The position numbers and the translations under genes are program-made. The notes under the pieces were generated by a model. The model was not told the origin of the DNA and searched no databases. It saw only the letters and a program-made list of their open reading frames with translations. From Phaeovulum veldkampii DSM 11550 (GTDB lineage Bacteria; Pseudomonadota; Alphaproteobacteria; Rhodobacterales; Rhodobacteraceae): DNA of 64,000 nucleotides. Of the stretch, positions 18,660 to 28,966 are shown piece after piece. The DNA lies in assembly GCF_003034995.1 (NCBI RefSeq), contig NZ_PZKF01000008.1, positions 41,975-105,974 of the forward strand, given 5' to 3'. Within the stretch, counting starts at the first letter, position 1; each line of letters opens with the position of its first letter.

Positions 18660-19388
18660 ATGTCGATCTGGGAATACGCCAATCCAAAGAAGTTCATGCA
18701 GACCTCGGCCTGGGCCCTGCCCTGGGTTGCGGGGCTGACGCTGGTGACGCTGATCGGCGGGCTGGTCTGGGGCTTTTTCTTCACGCCCGACGATTACAAG
18801 CAAGGCTCGACCGTCAAGATCATCTACATCCACGTTCCCGCCGCGATGATGGCGATCAACGTCTGGGCGATGATGCTGGTCACCTCGCTGATCTGGCTGA
18901 TCCGGCGGCACCATGTATCGGCGCTGGCGGCCAAGGCGGCGGCACCGGTCGGCATGGTGATGACGCTGATCGCGCTGATCACCGGGGCGATCTGGGGGCA
19001 GCCGATGTGGGGCACCTGGTGGGAATGGGACCCGCGGCTGACCTCGTTCCTGATCCTGTTCCTGTTCTATCTGGGTTATATCGCGCTCTGGGGGGCGATT
19101 GATAACCCTGATACCGCCGCCGATCTGACCGGGGTTCTGTGCCTTGTCGGCTCGGTCTTTGCGATCCTGTCGCGCTATGCGGTGAACTTCTGGAACCAGG
19201 GCCTGCATCAGGGCGCCTCGCTCTCGCTCGACAAGGAGGAGAACGTGGCCGATGTGTTCTGGTATCCGCTGGTGGTCAGCATCACCGGCTTTGTGCTGTT
19301 GTTCCTGGCGCTGGTGCTGATCCGCACCCGCACCGAAATTCGGGCGCGCCGTTTGCAGGCGCTGGAAACCCGCGAAAGGATGGCCTGA
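18660..19388 (+). CDS. ccmC: Heme transporter CcmC
   Basis: CcmC loads heme onto CcmE. The 242-residue protein has six membrane helices and the periplasmic tryptophan-rich heme-handling motif GTWWEWDPRLTS, with conserved His residues in the flanking loops (YIHVPAA and WNQGLHQG). The closest ribosome-binding candidate (AGGAAAG, 18641-18647) is 12 bases from the ATG, a long spacing. The stop overlaps the ccmD start as TGATG. Confidence 0.96.
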   Translation: MSIWEYANPKKFMQTSAWALPWVAGLTLVTLIGGLVWGFFFTPDDYKQGSTVKIIYIHVPAAMMAINVWAMMLVTSLIWLIRRHHVSALAAKAAAPVGMVMTLIALITGAIWGQPMWGTWWEWDPRLTSFLILFLFYLGYIALWGAIDNPDTAADLTGVLCLVGSVFAILSRYAVNFWNQGLHQGASLSLDKEENVADVFWYPLVVSITGFVLLFLALVLIRTRTEIRARRLQALETRERMA

Positions 19389-19549
19389 TGATACCCGATC
19401 TGGGGAAATATGCCGGGGCCGTTCTGGGATCTTATGCGGTCACGATTGCGCTGTTGCTGGGGTTGGTGGCGGTCACGCTGTGGCGGTCTGCCAAGGTGAA
19501 ACGCGCGCTGGCCGCACAAGAAGCACGGATGGGGCAAGGGGATGGCTAA
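19388..19549 (+). CDS. ccmD: Heme exporter protein CcmD
   Basis: The 53-residue protein has one membrane helix (LGSYAVTIALLLGLVAVTLW) followed by a basic and Gln-rich tail, as in CcmD, the small subunit that helps release holo-CcmE. It begins on the last base of ccmC and overlaps ccmG by eight bases. The ATG at 19388 gives a normal CcmD length. A longer in-frame reading from 19139 is inside ccmC. Confidence 0.9.
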   Translation: MIPDLGKYAGAVLGSYAVTIALLLGLVAVTLWRSAKVKRALAAQEARMGQGDG

Positions 19550-20078
19550 AATCTCGCCGCTGATGGTGCTGCCGCCGGTGCTGTTTGCGGCGCTGGCGGG
19601 GATGTTCGTCTGGGGGATGAACCGCGACAACCCGCGCCAGTTGCCGACCGCGCTGGCCGAAAAGACGGCGCCGCCTCTGGTGCTCGCGGCGCTGGGCGCA
19701 GGCCCCGCGCTGACTGACGCAGCCCTGCGCGACGGGCGGGTGAAGCTGGTGAATTTCTGGGCGAGCTGGTGCGCGCCCTGCCGGATCGAGCATCCCTATC
19801 TGACCGGACTTGCCGCCGAGGGGGTGCCGATCTATGGCATCAACTACAAGGACAAGCCCGAAAATGCGGCGCAATTTCTGGCCGATATGGGCAACCCCTA
19901 TGCCGCCATCGGCGCCGATGCCTCGGGTATGGATACCGCGGTGAACTGGGGCGTCTATGGCGTGCCCGAAACCTTTGTGGTCGATGGCGATGGGCGGATT
20001 TTGTTCCGCTTTGCCGGGCCGGTGACGCCCGATGTCATTGAAAAGCACCTGCGCCCGTTCCTGACCAAGGCCAAGTGA
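19542..20078 (+). CDS. ccmG: Thiol:disulfide interchange protein CcmG/DsbE
   Basis: CcmG is a membrane-anchored periplasmic thioredoxin that keeps apocytochrome CXXCH cysteines reduced. The 178-residue protein has an N-terminal helix (about 6-26), the active site WCAPC at 76-80, the family motif GINYKDKPENA, and the cis-Pro loop GVPETFVVD. It is the last gene of the ccm run and is followed by a strong terminator shared with acnA on the other strand. Confidence 0.96.
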   Translation: MAKISPLMVLPPVLFAALAGMFVWGMNRDNPRQLPTALAEKTAPPLVLAALGAGPALTDAALRDGRVKLVNFWASWCAPCRIEHPYLTGLAAEGVPIYGINYKDKPENAAQFLADMGNPYAAIGADASGMDTAVNWGVYGVPETFVVDGDGRILFRFAGPVTPDVIEKHLRPFLTKAK

Positions 20079-20111
20079 GGGCGTTGCGCCACGAACCCCC
20101 CGGTGCATAGC

Positions 20112-20141
20112 AAAAGGCCCCGGCGAAAGCCGGGGCCTTTT
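20112..20141. terminator. Bidirectional intrinsic terminator between ccmG and acnA
   Basis: A perfect 13-bp stem (20112-20124 with 20129-20141) closes on a GAAA tetraloop. It has A4 at one end and T4 at the other, so it can end transcription from both directions. It lies between the convergent stops of ccmG and acnA. Confidence 0.9.
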
Positions 20142-20156
20142 CTGTCTGCGGCACCG

Positions 20157-22907
<2,751 letters not shown>

Positions 22908-22991
22908 GGAAATGGCCTCCCTTGGGCGATAGGGTCTTGCTGGGGGTTTCTTGCCGCATCGGCGCCGCCCGATCAAGGGGGGAGGCCGCAA

Positions 22992-23013
22992 TTTGTATAC
23001 CATTGTGCACAAA
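22992..23013. promoter_or_regulatory. Imperfect palindrome between acnA and the DUF1223 gene
   Basis: The 22-base stretch begins TTTGT and ends ACAAA, and 8 of 11 symmetric positions pair. The core TTGTATAC resembles operators of GntR-family regulators. It is 85 bases upstream of acnA and 105 bases upstream of the divergent gene, in the only AT-rich part of the gap. A function as operator is inference. Confidence 0.35.
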
Positions 23014-23117
23014 AAGTCGCAGACAGGCGGCGCACGCACGCCTCTCTCGCAAAACCTTGATTGGCAAAGGCCCCACCAGCCCGATAGCAAGAAGAGGCAC
23101 GGGGGGAATGGGCACAG

Positions 23118-23879
23118 ATGAATCGCGCAATCGTCGGGATCGCTTGCTGGGGTTGGCTGGGACTGTCGGCTGCGGCCTGTGCGCAGGCGATGCCTGACCC
23201 CGCCGACGCCGGACGTGCCGCCACGGCGGGGCCTGTGGTGGTAGAGCTTTACACATCTCAGGGCTGCACGGCCTGCCCGCCCGCCGACGCGCTGTTGGCT
23301 GATGTCGCCCGCCGGGATGATGTGATCGCGCTCGCCCTGCATGTCGATTACTGGGATTATCTGGGGTGGGGCGATCCGTTCGCGCAGCCCGCCTTTACCG
23401 CCCGGCAAAAGGCCTATGCCCGCGCCGCGGCGCAGCAGTCGGTCTACACCCCGCAGATGATCGTGGCCGGACACGACCTGCTGGAGGCCCCGCGCGCTGC
23501 CGATCTGGCGGCACTGATCGCCCGCCATGCTGCCACCGGCGACCTGGTGCAACTGTCGGTGCGGCGCGACGGCACGCGGTTGACGGTCGAGGCGCGGGCC
23601 GCGACACCCTTGCGCACCGGCGCGGTGGTGCAACTGGTGCGCTATCTGCCGCATGTGGCGATGACCATCGGGCAGGGCGAAAACGCCGGCCGATCGGTTG
23701 ACATGGCCAATGTGGTGACAAGCTGGGTGGCGGTCGCGGATTGGGACGGGCGGGGACCGCTTAGCCTGACGACCGCGATCGAAGGGGCCGAGCCTGCCGT
23801 CGTGATCGTGCAAGAGGCGATCTCGGGCCACCGTGCTCCGCTGCCCGGCCCCATTCTGGCCGCCGCGCGGGTCGAGTAA
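23118..23879 (+). CDS. DUF1223 family secreted thioredoxin-fold protein
   Basis: The 253-residue protein has a signal peptide (about residues 1-24, ending in an Ala-rich Cys-Ala-Gln-Ala region), then the DUF1223 pattern VVELYTSQGCTACPPADALL with a CxxC-type pair, HVDYWDYLGW, and a VYTPQMIV loop. The family has a thioredoxin-like fold and no settled function. It is divergent from acnA and convergent with the acyltransferase gene. Redox activity in the periplasm is plausible because both cysteines are present. Confidence 0.85.
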   Translation: MNRAIVGIACWGWLGLSAAACAQAMPDPADAGRAATAGPVVVELYTSQGCTACPPADALLADVARRDDVIALALHVDYWDYLGWGDPFAQPAFTARQKAYARAAAQQSVYTPQMIVAGHDLLEAPRAADLAALIARHAATGDLVQLSVRRDGTRLTVEARAATPLRTGAVVQLVRYLPHVAMTIGQGENAGRSVDMANVVTSWVAVADWDGRGPLSLTTAIEGAEPAVVIVQEAISGHRAPLPGPILAAARVE

Positions 23880-23900
23880 CCGGCGCCGCCCCCCGTCTCG

Positions 23901-24791
23901 TCAGCGGCGTGCGGCCTTCCAGCGGCGGTGTATCCAGAACCATTGATCCATATGCGCGCGCACCAGCGACTCGAGGCTGTCGTTCAGCGCCTGTGTCATC
24001 GTTTCGGGGGCGCCGGGGGGGATCGGGGCTTCTACATGGATGCGGAAATCCAGCCCGTTCGGCTGGCGGATGCCATAGATCGGGATCAGCGCCGCATCAT
24101 AGCGCAGCGCCAGTTCTGCCGCCGAGGTGGCGGTCTGGGCCCGCACCCCGAAAAACGTCAAAGGCGCGCCGTGGCCCATGTGCTGATCAACCACGATCCC
24201 CAGCATGCCGCCCGATTTCAGGAACCGCACCATTTCTGCCAGCCCCTTGGGGCCGCGCGGAAACAGCGGCGTGCCGATGCGCGAGATGGCCTGAACGTAA
24301 TGCGCATCAAACAGCGGGTTTGCCATCGGCTTGTAAAGCCCGCCGACCCGGTACCCGCGCGCGATCAGCGCGGCGCGGGCCACGTCATAATTGCCGAAAT
24401 GCCCGGTGGCCAGGATCACCGGCCGCCCCGCCGCCTGCGCCGCCTGCAGCGCGGGTGCGCCGGGGCCCTCCAGCGGGATGCTGCGCACACGGTCGATGAA
24501 TTCTTCGCCCGAATAGATCTCGGCAATGGTCCGGCCCACATTGTCGGGCACCGCGCGGGCCAGCCGTTCAACCTCGGCGCGGGGCAGGTCGGGGCGGATC
24601 TGGGCGAGGTTGTCGCGCACCCGGTCGCGGTAGCCTGCCAGCGGTGCCACCAGATACGCCACGGCCCAGCCCGTCAGCGGCACCCGCCAGCGGTAGGGCA
24701 GCGCCAGCGCCAGCGCCATCACTGCCCGGAAGGCGCCGTTGCCAAGCCGGTCGCGCAGGGTGGGGGCCTTGGTCTGTGTCGTCTGGGCCAT
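23901..24791 (-). CDS. Lysophospholipid/lauroyl acyltransferase (LpxL/HtrB-like)
   Basis: The 296-residue protein of the LpxL/HtrB acyltransferase family has the catalytic HX4D motif in GHFGNYD, then GGLYKPMANP and the FPRGPKGLAEMVRFL stretch. An N-terminal hydrophobic helix anchors it at the inner membrane. These enzymes add secondary acyl chains to lipid A or to related lipids, and which lipid is used here is not visible. It starts 11 bases after the EamA transporter gene and is probably its operon partner. Confidence 0.85.
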   Translation of the reverse strand: MAQTTQTKAPTLRDRLGNGAFRAVMALALALPYRWRVPLTGWAVAYLVAPLAGYRDRVRDNLAQIRPDLPRAEVERLARAVPDNVGRTIAEIYSGEEFIDRVRSIPLEGPGAPALQAAQAAGRPVILATGHFGNYDVARAALIARGYRVGGLYKPMANPLFDAHYVQAISRIGTPLFPRGPKGLAEMVRFLKSGGMLGIVVDQHMGHGAPLTFFGVRAQTATSAAELALRYDAALIPIYGIRQPNGLDFRIHVEAPIPPGAPETMTQALNDSLESLVRAHMDQWFWIHRRWKAARR

Positions 24792-24802
24792 CGGTTGTTC
24801 CG

Positions 24803-25684
24803 TCAGCGCACACCCCGTGCGGCGGCGCTTTCCCGGCCCCAGACATAAAGCCCGGCGCCCACGATCACAAGCGCACCGACCACCGTCCAGACATCGGGAA
24901 ACTGGTCAAAGATCAGCCAGCCCCAGCCCGCGGCGAACACCAGCCCGACATAGCCAAAGGGCGCCAGCGTGCCCGCCTCGGCCCGGCTGAAGCCCGCGAT
25001 CAGGCAAAGCTGCGCGGCCGCCCCCAGCGCGCCGATCAGCGCAAAGCCCCACAGATCGGTCATGGCCACCGGCACCCAGACCAGCGGCATCAGCGCCGAC
25101 GAAATCAGCGTACCGATCAGTGCGGCATAGAGCATCGAGGTCCAGATGCCGTCGCTTTGGCTGATGCGCCGGGTCATCAGCGCGAACCCCGCATAGCAGA
25201 AGGCGCCCGCAAAGGGCAGCAGCGCCCAAGGCGAAAACACCCCCGCGCCGGGTCGGATCACGATCAGCGCGCCCACAAGCGCCACGCCGATGCCCGCGGC
25301 GCGGTGCGGCCCGATCCGCTCGCCCAGAAACAGCGCGGCGCCCAGCGTGATCAGCACCGGGTTGATGTCCATGATCGCGGTGGCCTCGGCCAGCCCGATA
25401 TGCGGCAGCGCCAGAAAGAACATCGCCGTAGCGCCAAATTGCAAGGCCGAGCGGAGGGTTTGCAGCACCGGATGGCGCGTGCGCATCACCCGACCCAGCC
25501 GCGGCGCCAGCAGCACCAGAACCAGCACCATCTGGCCCGCATAGCGCGCCCAGACCACCTGCAACGGCGGGTAGCTGGCCGACAGGTGTTTGGCCAGCGC
25601 ATCCATCGCGGTGAACAGAAAGATCGCGCCCAGCACCAGCGTGATGCCAAGCCTGCGGTCACGGTGGGTCGGGGGCTGGATCAT
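24803..25684 (-). CDS. DMT-family (EamA) transporter
   Basis: This 293-residue protein has ten predicted membrane helices in two EamA repeats. Family marks are FTAMDALAKHLSASYPPLQVVWARY at the first and second helices and the glycine-rich ends of each repeat. The substrate is unknown; DMT proteins export amino acids, metabolites or drugs. The start at ATG 25684 gives the normal N-terminus just before helix 1. A longer reading from 25747 is possible but has no better ribosome-binding site. Confidence 0.8.
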   Translation of the reverse strand: MIQPPTHRDRRLGITLVLGAIFLFTAMDALAKHLSASYPPLQVVWARYAGQMVLVLVLLAPRLGRVMRTRHPVLQTLRSALQFGATAMFFLALPHIGLAEATAIMDINPVLITLGAALFLGERIGPHRAAGIGVALVGALIVIRPGAGVFSPWALLPFAGAFCYAGFALMTRRISQSDGIWTSMLYAALIGTLISSALMPLVWVPVAMTDLWGFALIGALGAAAQLCLIAGFSRAEAGTLAPFGYVGLVFAAGWGWLIFDQFPDVWTVVGALVIVGAGLYVWGRESAAARGVR

Positions 25685-25869
25685 CGGACTCGCGGCTTGC
25701 GGTTCGGGTGGGAAATGTGCTGATACCAGCGCGATGCGCAAGATCAAGCGCGCCGTCCAAGCCCTTGATGCAAAAGGGGGGTCATCGGGCAGAACTTTGC
25801 GGTAAGATCATCAGACCGCAGGGCGGTGCCGATTCGCCCGCAGGGGCAACCGGACGGACCGGAGGCAGG

Positions 25870-26376
25870 ATGACCGAGACGATCGAATTTGAATATCGCA
25901 TCAGCACCGCGCTGGACCGGATCGGTCGCGGGCTGGAGGTGCTGGCACGTCCCGCGCCCAGTGTTGCCGATGCCGTGGGCGAGGCTGCCGAAACAATGGC
26001 CTTGCGCGAGGCGCTGGCGGCAGAACGCGCGGCCAATGCTCAGTTGTCGGAGCGCGTCCGCGCGATCCGCGACAAGCAGGACACAACGCTGGGCGCGCTG
26101 GAACGCAAGTTTGCCGTCGCCACCCGCGAGCTGGAGCAGATGGCCCACGACATGGCGCAATTCAAACGCGCCAATGCGGATCTGGCCGAGGCCAACCGCG
26201 CGCTGCTGGAGGCGGCGCCCGATGCCGCGCTGGCCGATGCCGCATTGCGCGCCGAACTGGACAGCCTGCGCGCCGAACGCGCCGCCGACCGGGCCGAGCT
26301 GGACGCGATCCTTGCCGGGCTGGATGCGCTGTTGGCGGCAGAACCGGAACAGACGGCGGAGGGGCAGGATGCCTGA
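25870..26376 (+). CDS. Coiled-coil protein upstream of zapA (ZauP-like)
   Basis: The 168-residue protein is almost wholly Ala/Glu/Leu/Arg-rich heptads, with a coiled coil from about residue 35 to 160 and no membrane segment. It precedes and overlaps zapA by eight bases. In Caulobacter the coiled-coil protein ZauP is encoded next to ZapA and bridges it to focus the Z-ring, and position and composition here fit that role. Sequence identity to ZauP cannot be judged by eye because coiled coils are low-information. GGAGGCAGG upstream of ATG 25870 fixes the start. Confidence 0.65.
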   Translation: MTETIEFEYRISTALDRIGRGLEVLARPAPSVADAVGEAAETMALREALAAERAANAQLSERVRAIRDKQDTTLGALERKFAVATRELEQMAHDMAQFKRANADLAEANRALLEAAPDAALADAALRAELDSLRAERAADRAELDAILAGLDALLAAEPEQTAEGQDA

Positions 26377-26764
26377 AGTCAAGGTCACCATCGGCGGGCG
26401 CAGCTTTGACGTGGCCTGCCAAAGCGGCGAGGAACATTTCCTGCGCAGCGCCGCGGCGCTGCTGGATGCCGAGGCCACGCCCCTTTTGGCGCAGATCGGG
26501 CGGCTGCCCGAGGCGCGGATGCTGCTGATGGCGGGGTTGTTGCTGGCCGACAAGACCGCGGGGCTGGAAGACCGGCTGCGCGAGGCGCTGGCCCGCGCCG
26601 AGGCGGCCGAGGCGGCGCTGGCTGAGGCCCGCGCCAACCCCGACCGGGTCGAGGTGCCGGTGATTCCGGCCAGCATTACCGATACACTGGCCGAAATCGC
26701 CGCGCGCACCGAGGCGCTGGCCGACCGGGTCGAGGAAAAACTCGCCGAGCGACGCGGGGCCTGA
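26369..26764 (+). CDS. zapA: Cell division protein ZapA
   Basis: ZapA crosslinks FtsZ filaments. The 131-residue protein has the N-terminal globular ZapA domain (VKVTIGGRSFDVACQSGEE...AAALLDAEA), the RMLLMAGLLLADK helix, and a C-terminal coiled coil rich in Ala, Glu and Arg. It is longer than enterobacterial ZapA, as usual in alphaproteobacteria. It overlaps the coiled-coil gene upstream and ends 28 bases before the convergent purF stop, so there is no room for the 6S RNA gene often found after zapA. Confidence 0.88.
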   Translation: MPEVKVTIGGRSFDVACQSGEEHFLRSAAALLDAEATPLLAQIGRLPEARMLLMAGLLLADKTAGLEDRLREALARAEAAEAALAEARANPDRVEVPVIPASITDTLAEIAARTEALADRVEEKLAERRGA

Positions 26765-26792
26765 CAGCCCCGCGACCGGCCCGGCGGTTTGC

Positions 26793-28253
26793 CTATTCCG
26801 CCGCCTTCATCTGAAAGCCGTTTTCGATCTGGTCAGAGGGGGCCACCGGGTAGCTGCCCGAAAAGCAGGCGTCGCAGAACTGCGGGCAGGCGGCGTTGCG
26901 TCCCGTCGCCTCGCCCGCGGCGCGATACAGCCCGTCGAGCGAGACGAAGTTGAGGCTGTCCACACCGATCCAGTCGCGCATTTCCTCGACCGTCATGTTG
27001 GCAGCCAGCAGCTTGCTGCGCTCGGGCGTATCGACGCCGTAAAAACAGGGCCAGGCGGTGGGGGGCGAGGCGATGCGGAAATGCACCTCGGCGGCTCCGG
27101 CATCCAGGATCATGTCCTTGATCTTGCGGCTGGTGGTGCCACGCACCACCGAGTCGTCGACCAGAACCACCCGCTTGCCCTTGATCAGGGCGCGGTTGAC
27201 GTTCAGTTTCAGCCGCACGCCCATGTTGCGGATCTGTTCGGTCGGCTCGATGAAGGTGCGGCCGACATATTGATTGCGCACGATGCCGAAGGCAAAGGGG
27301 ATACCCGATTGTTCGGAAAAGCCAATGGCCGCGGGGGTGCCGCTGTCGGGCACCGGGCAGACCAGATCGGCCTCCACCGGCGCCTCGCGTGCCAGTTCCA
27401 CCCCGATCTGATGCCGCGTCTGATAGACCGAGCGGCCGTTGATGATGCTGTCAGGGCGCGAGAAATAGACATGCTCAAAGATGCAGAACCGGCTTTGCGG
27501 CGCGCCGAAGGGGCGGGTGCTTTCGATCACCCCGTCGGAAATCACCACCATCTCGCCCGGCTCGATCTCGCGCACGAATTCGGCGCCGATGATGTCAAGC
27601 CCGCAGGTTTCCGATGACAGGGCATAGCCCTTTTCCCCGATCCGGCCCAACACCAGCGGCCGCACCCCCAGCGCGTCGCGCACGCCGATCAGCTTGGTGC
27701 GGGTCATGGCCACGATGGAAAAGGCGCCCTCCACCCGGCGCAGCGCGTCCTTGATCCGTTCGGACAGGTTCTTCTGGATCGACCGCGCCATCAGATGGAT
27801 GATGCATTCCGAGTCCGATCCCGACTGAAAGATCGAGCCGCGCTCGATCAGTTCGCGCCGCAGGCTGGCGGCATTGGTCAGGTTGCCGTTGTGGGCAATC
27901 GCGCAGCCGCCCATAGAAAACTCGCCGAAAAAGGGCTGAACATCGCGGATCACCGCCCCCTTGGCCCCTGCGGTGGAATAGCGCACATGCCCGATCGCCA
28001 GATCGCCGGGCAGGGTTTCCATCAGGCTTGCCTTGGTGAAGTTGTCGCGCACATAGCCAAAGCGGCGGGCCGAGTTGAAACCCTCCCTGGCGTCATAGCT
28101 GACGATGCCGCCCGCCTCTTGCCCGCGGTGTTGCAGCGCGTGCATTCCCAGCGCCACGAAATTGGCCGCATCGGCCACGCCGATCACGCCAAAGACCCCG
28201 CATTCTTCCTTCAGCTTGTCGTCGTCGAAAGGATGGCTGAGAAAGGGGCGCAT
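26793..28253 (-). CDS. purF: Amidophosphoribosyltransferase PurF
   Basis: PurF makes phosphoribosylamine from PRPP and glutamine, the first step of purine synthesis. The 486-residue protein appears to carry a 17-residue propeptide before catalytic Cys18 (EECGVFGV). Further marks are HALQHRGQEAGG, AHNGNLTNA, the PRPP-binding VVLVDDSVVRGTTS, and cysteines in CPQFCDACFSG near the end that fit a [4Fe-4S] type enzyme. ATG 28253 is used; a longer reading from 28298 adds no family residues. Two hairpins sit in the 107-base leader between cvpA and purF. Confidence 0.97.
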   Translation of the reverse strand: MRPFLSHPFDDDKLKEECGVFGVIGVADAANFVALGMHALQHRGQEAGGIVSYDAREGFNSARRFGYVRDNFTKASLMETLPGDLAIGHVRYSTAGAKGAVIRDVQPFFGEFSMGGCAIAHNGNLTNAASLRRELIERGSIFQSGSDSECIIHLMARSIQKNLSERIKDALRRVEGAFSIVAMTRTKLIGVRDALGVRPLVLGRIGEKGYALSSETCGLDIIGAEFVREIEPGEMVVISDGVIESTRPFGAPQSRFCIFEHVYFSRPDSIINGRSVYQTRHQIGVELAREAPVEADLVCPVPDSGTPAAIGFSEQSGIPFAFGIVRNQYVGRTFIEPTEQIRNMGVRLKLNVNRALIKGKRVVLVDDSVVRGTTSRKIKDMILDAGAAEVHFRIASPPTAWPCFYGVDTPERSKLLAANMTVEEMRDWIGVDSLNFVSLDGLYRAAGEATGRNAACPQFCDACFSGSYPVAPSDQIENGFQMKAAE

Positions 28254-28277
28254 GGGCGAGGCTCCGGGTTCGGGGGG

Positions 28278-28322
28278 TTGGCGCCCGTTTAACGCCAAAC
28301 GCGGGGGCTGTCACGCCCCCGC
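28278..28322 (-). other. Two hairpins between cvpA and purF
   Basis: An 8-bp GC stem (28301-28308 with 28315-28322, 6-base loop) is followed on the purF strand by a 6-bp stem (28278-28283 with 28293-28298). They could end part of the cvpA transcript, or form a leader that limits purF expression. There is no clear U tract, so I do not call it an intrinsic terminator. Confidence 0.4.
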
Positions 28323-28360
28323 GCGGCCAAACCGTCATCCATGCGTCACGATTGCGCGTG

Positions 28361-28948
28361 TCAGTTCGCGGGGGCCGCCAGCGGAGCCGCCGCGGGGGTG
28401 GCGCATTTGCTGACCAGATTCTCATAGCGGCTGACGATCCAGCCCGGCGCATCTTCGGGGATCTGCGCGTTCATGTTGCCCTGAACGCTGGAAAACACCT
28501 TGGCCGAGCGCGACGCATCCACAATCGGAAAGCTGCCGTCCACCGCCACGCGGTCGAACACGACAAAAGCCACCGCGACCAGAACGACGCCGCGCGCGAC
28601 CCCGAACAGAAAGCCCAGCGCCTGATCGACCCCGCCCAGCGCCGAGCCCTGCACCACCGAGGAAAACAGCGGCGTGATGATCGAGAACACCACCAGCGCC
28701 AGCGCAAAGATCGCGGCAAAGCCTGCGATCATCGACAATTCGCAACTGTCGGCCAGAAACTCGTTCAGCACCGGGATCTGCGCGATCAGCGGGCGCGCCG
28801 CATCGGCGAACATATAGGCCAGCACCGCCGCCGCGATCCAGCCCGCAATCGACAACCCCTCGCGCACGAAACCGCGGCTGTAGGCCAGGATCGCCGACAG
28901 GATGATGACCCCCGCCACGATCGCATCAATGATGGTGAACCCGTCCAT
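28361..28948 (-). CDS. cvpA: CvpA family membrane protein
   Basis: The 195-residue protein has four membrane helices and the CvpA pattern: IIDAIVAGVIILSAILAYSRGFVREG at the start, FALALVVFSIITP in the third helix, and LGGVDQALGFLFGVARGVVLV before the last. CvpA genes often precede purF. Enterobacterial CvpA is needed for colicin V export, and a general envelope-stress role has been proposed. It lies 18 bases after radA and 107 before purF on one strand, suggesting a radA-cvpA-purF unit. Confidence 0.9.
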   Translation of the reverse strand: MDGFTIIDAIVAGVIILSAILAYSRGFVREGLSIAGWIAAAVLAYMFADAARPLIAQIPVLNEFLADSCELSMIAGFAAIFALALVVFSIITPLFSSVVQGSALGGVDQALGFLFGVARGVVLVAVAFVVFDRVAVDGSFPIVDASRSAKVFSSVQGNMNAQIPEDAPGWIVSRYENLVSKCATPAAAPLAAPAN

Positions 28949-28966
28949 GAACCGCTTTCCTTTGCC

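Noticed and set aside
22908..23831. Upstream extension of the acnA frame
   Set aside because: AcnA begins normally at 22907 with GGGAGG before it. The extension is antisense to the DUF1223 gene.
26765..26792. 6S RNA gene after zapA
   Set aside because: Only 28 bases separate the zapA and purF stops, too short for a roughly 160-base RNA.
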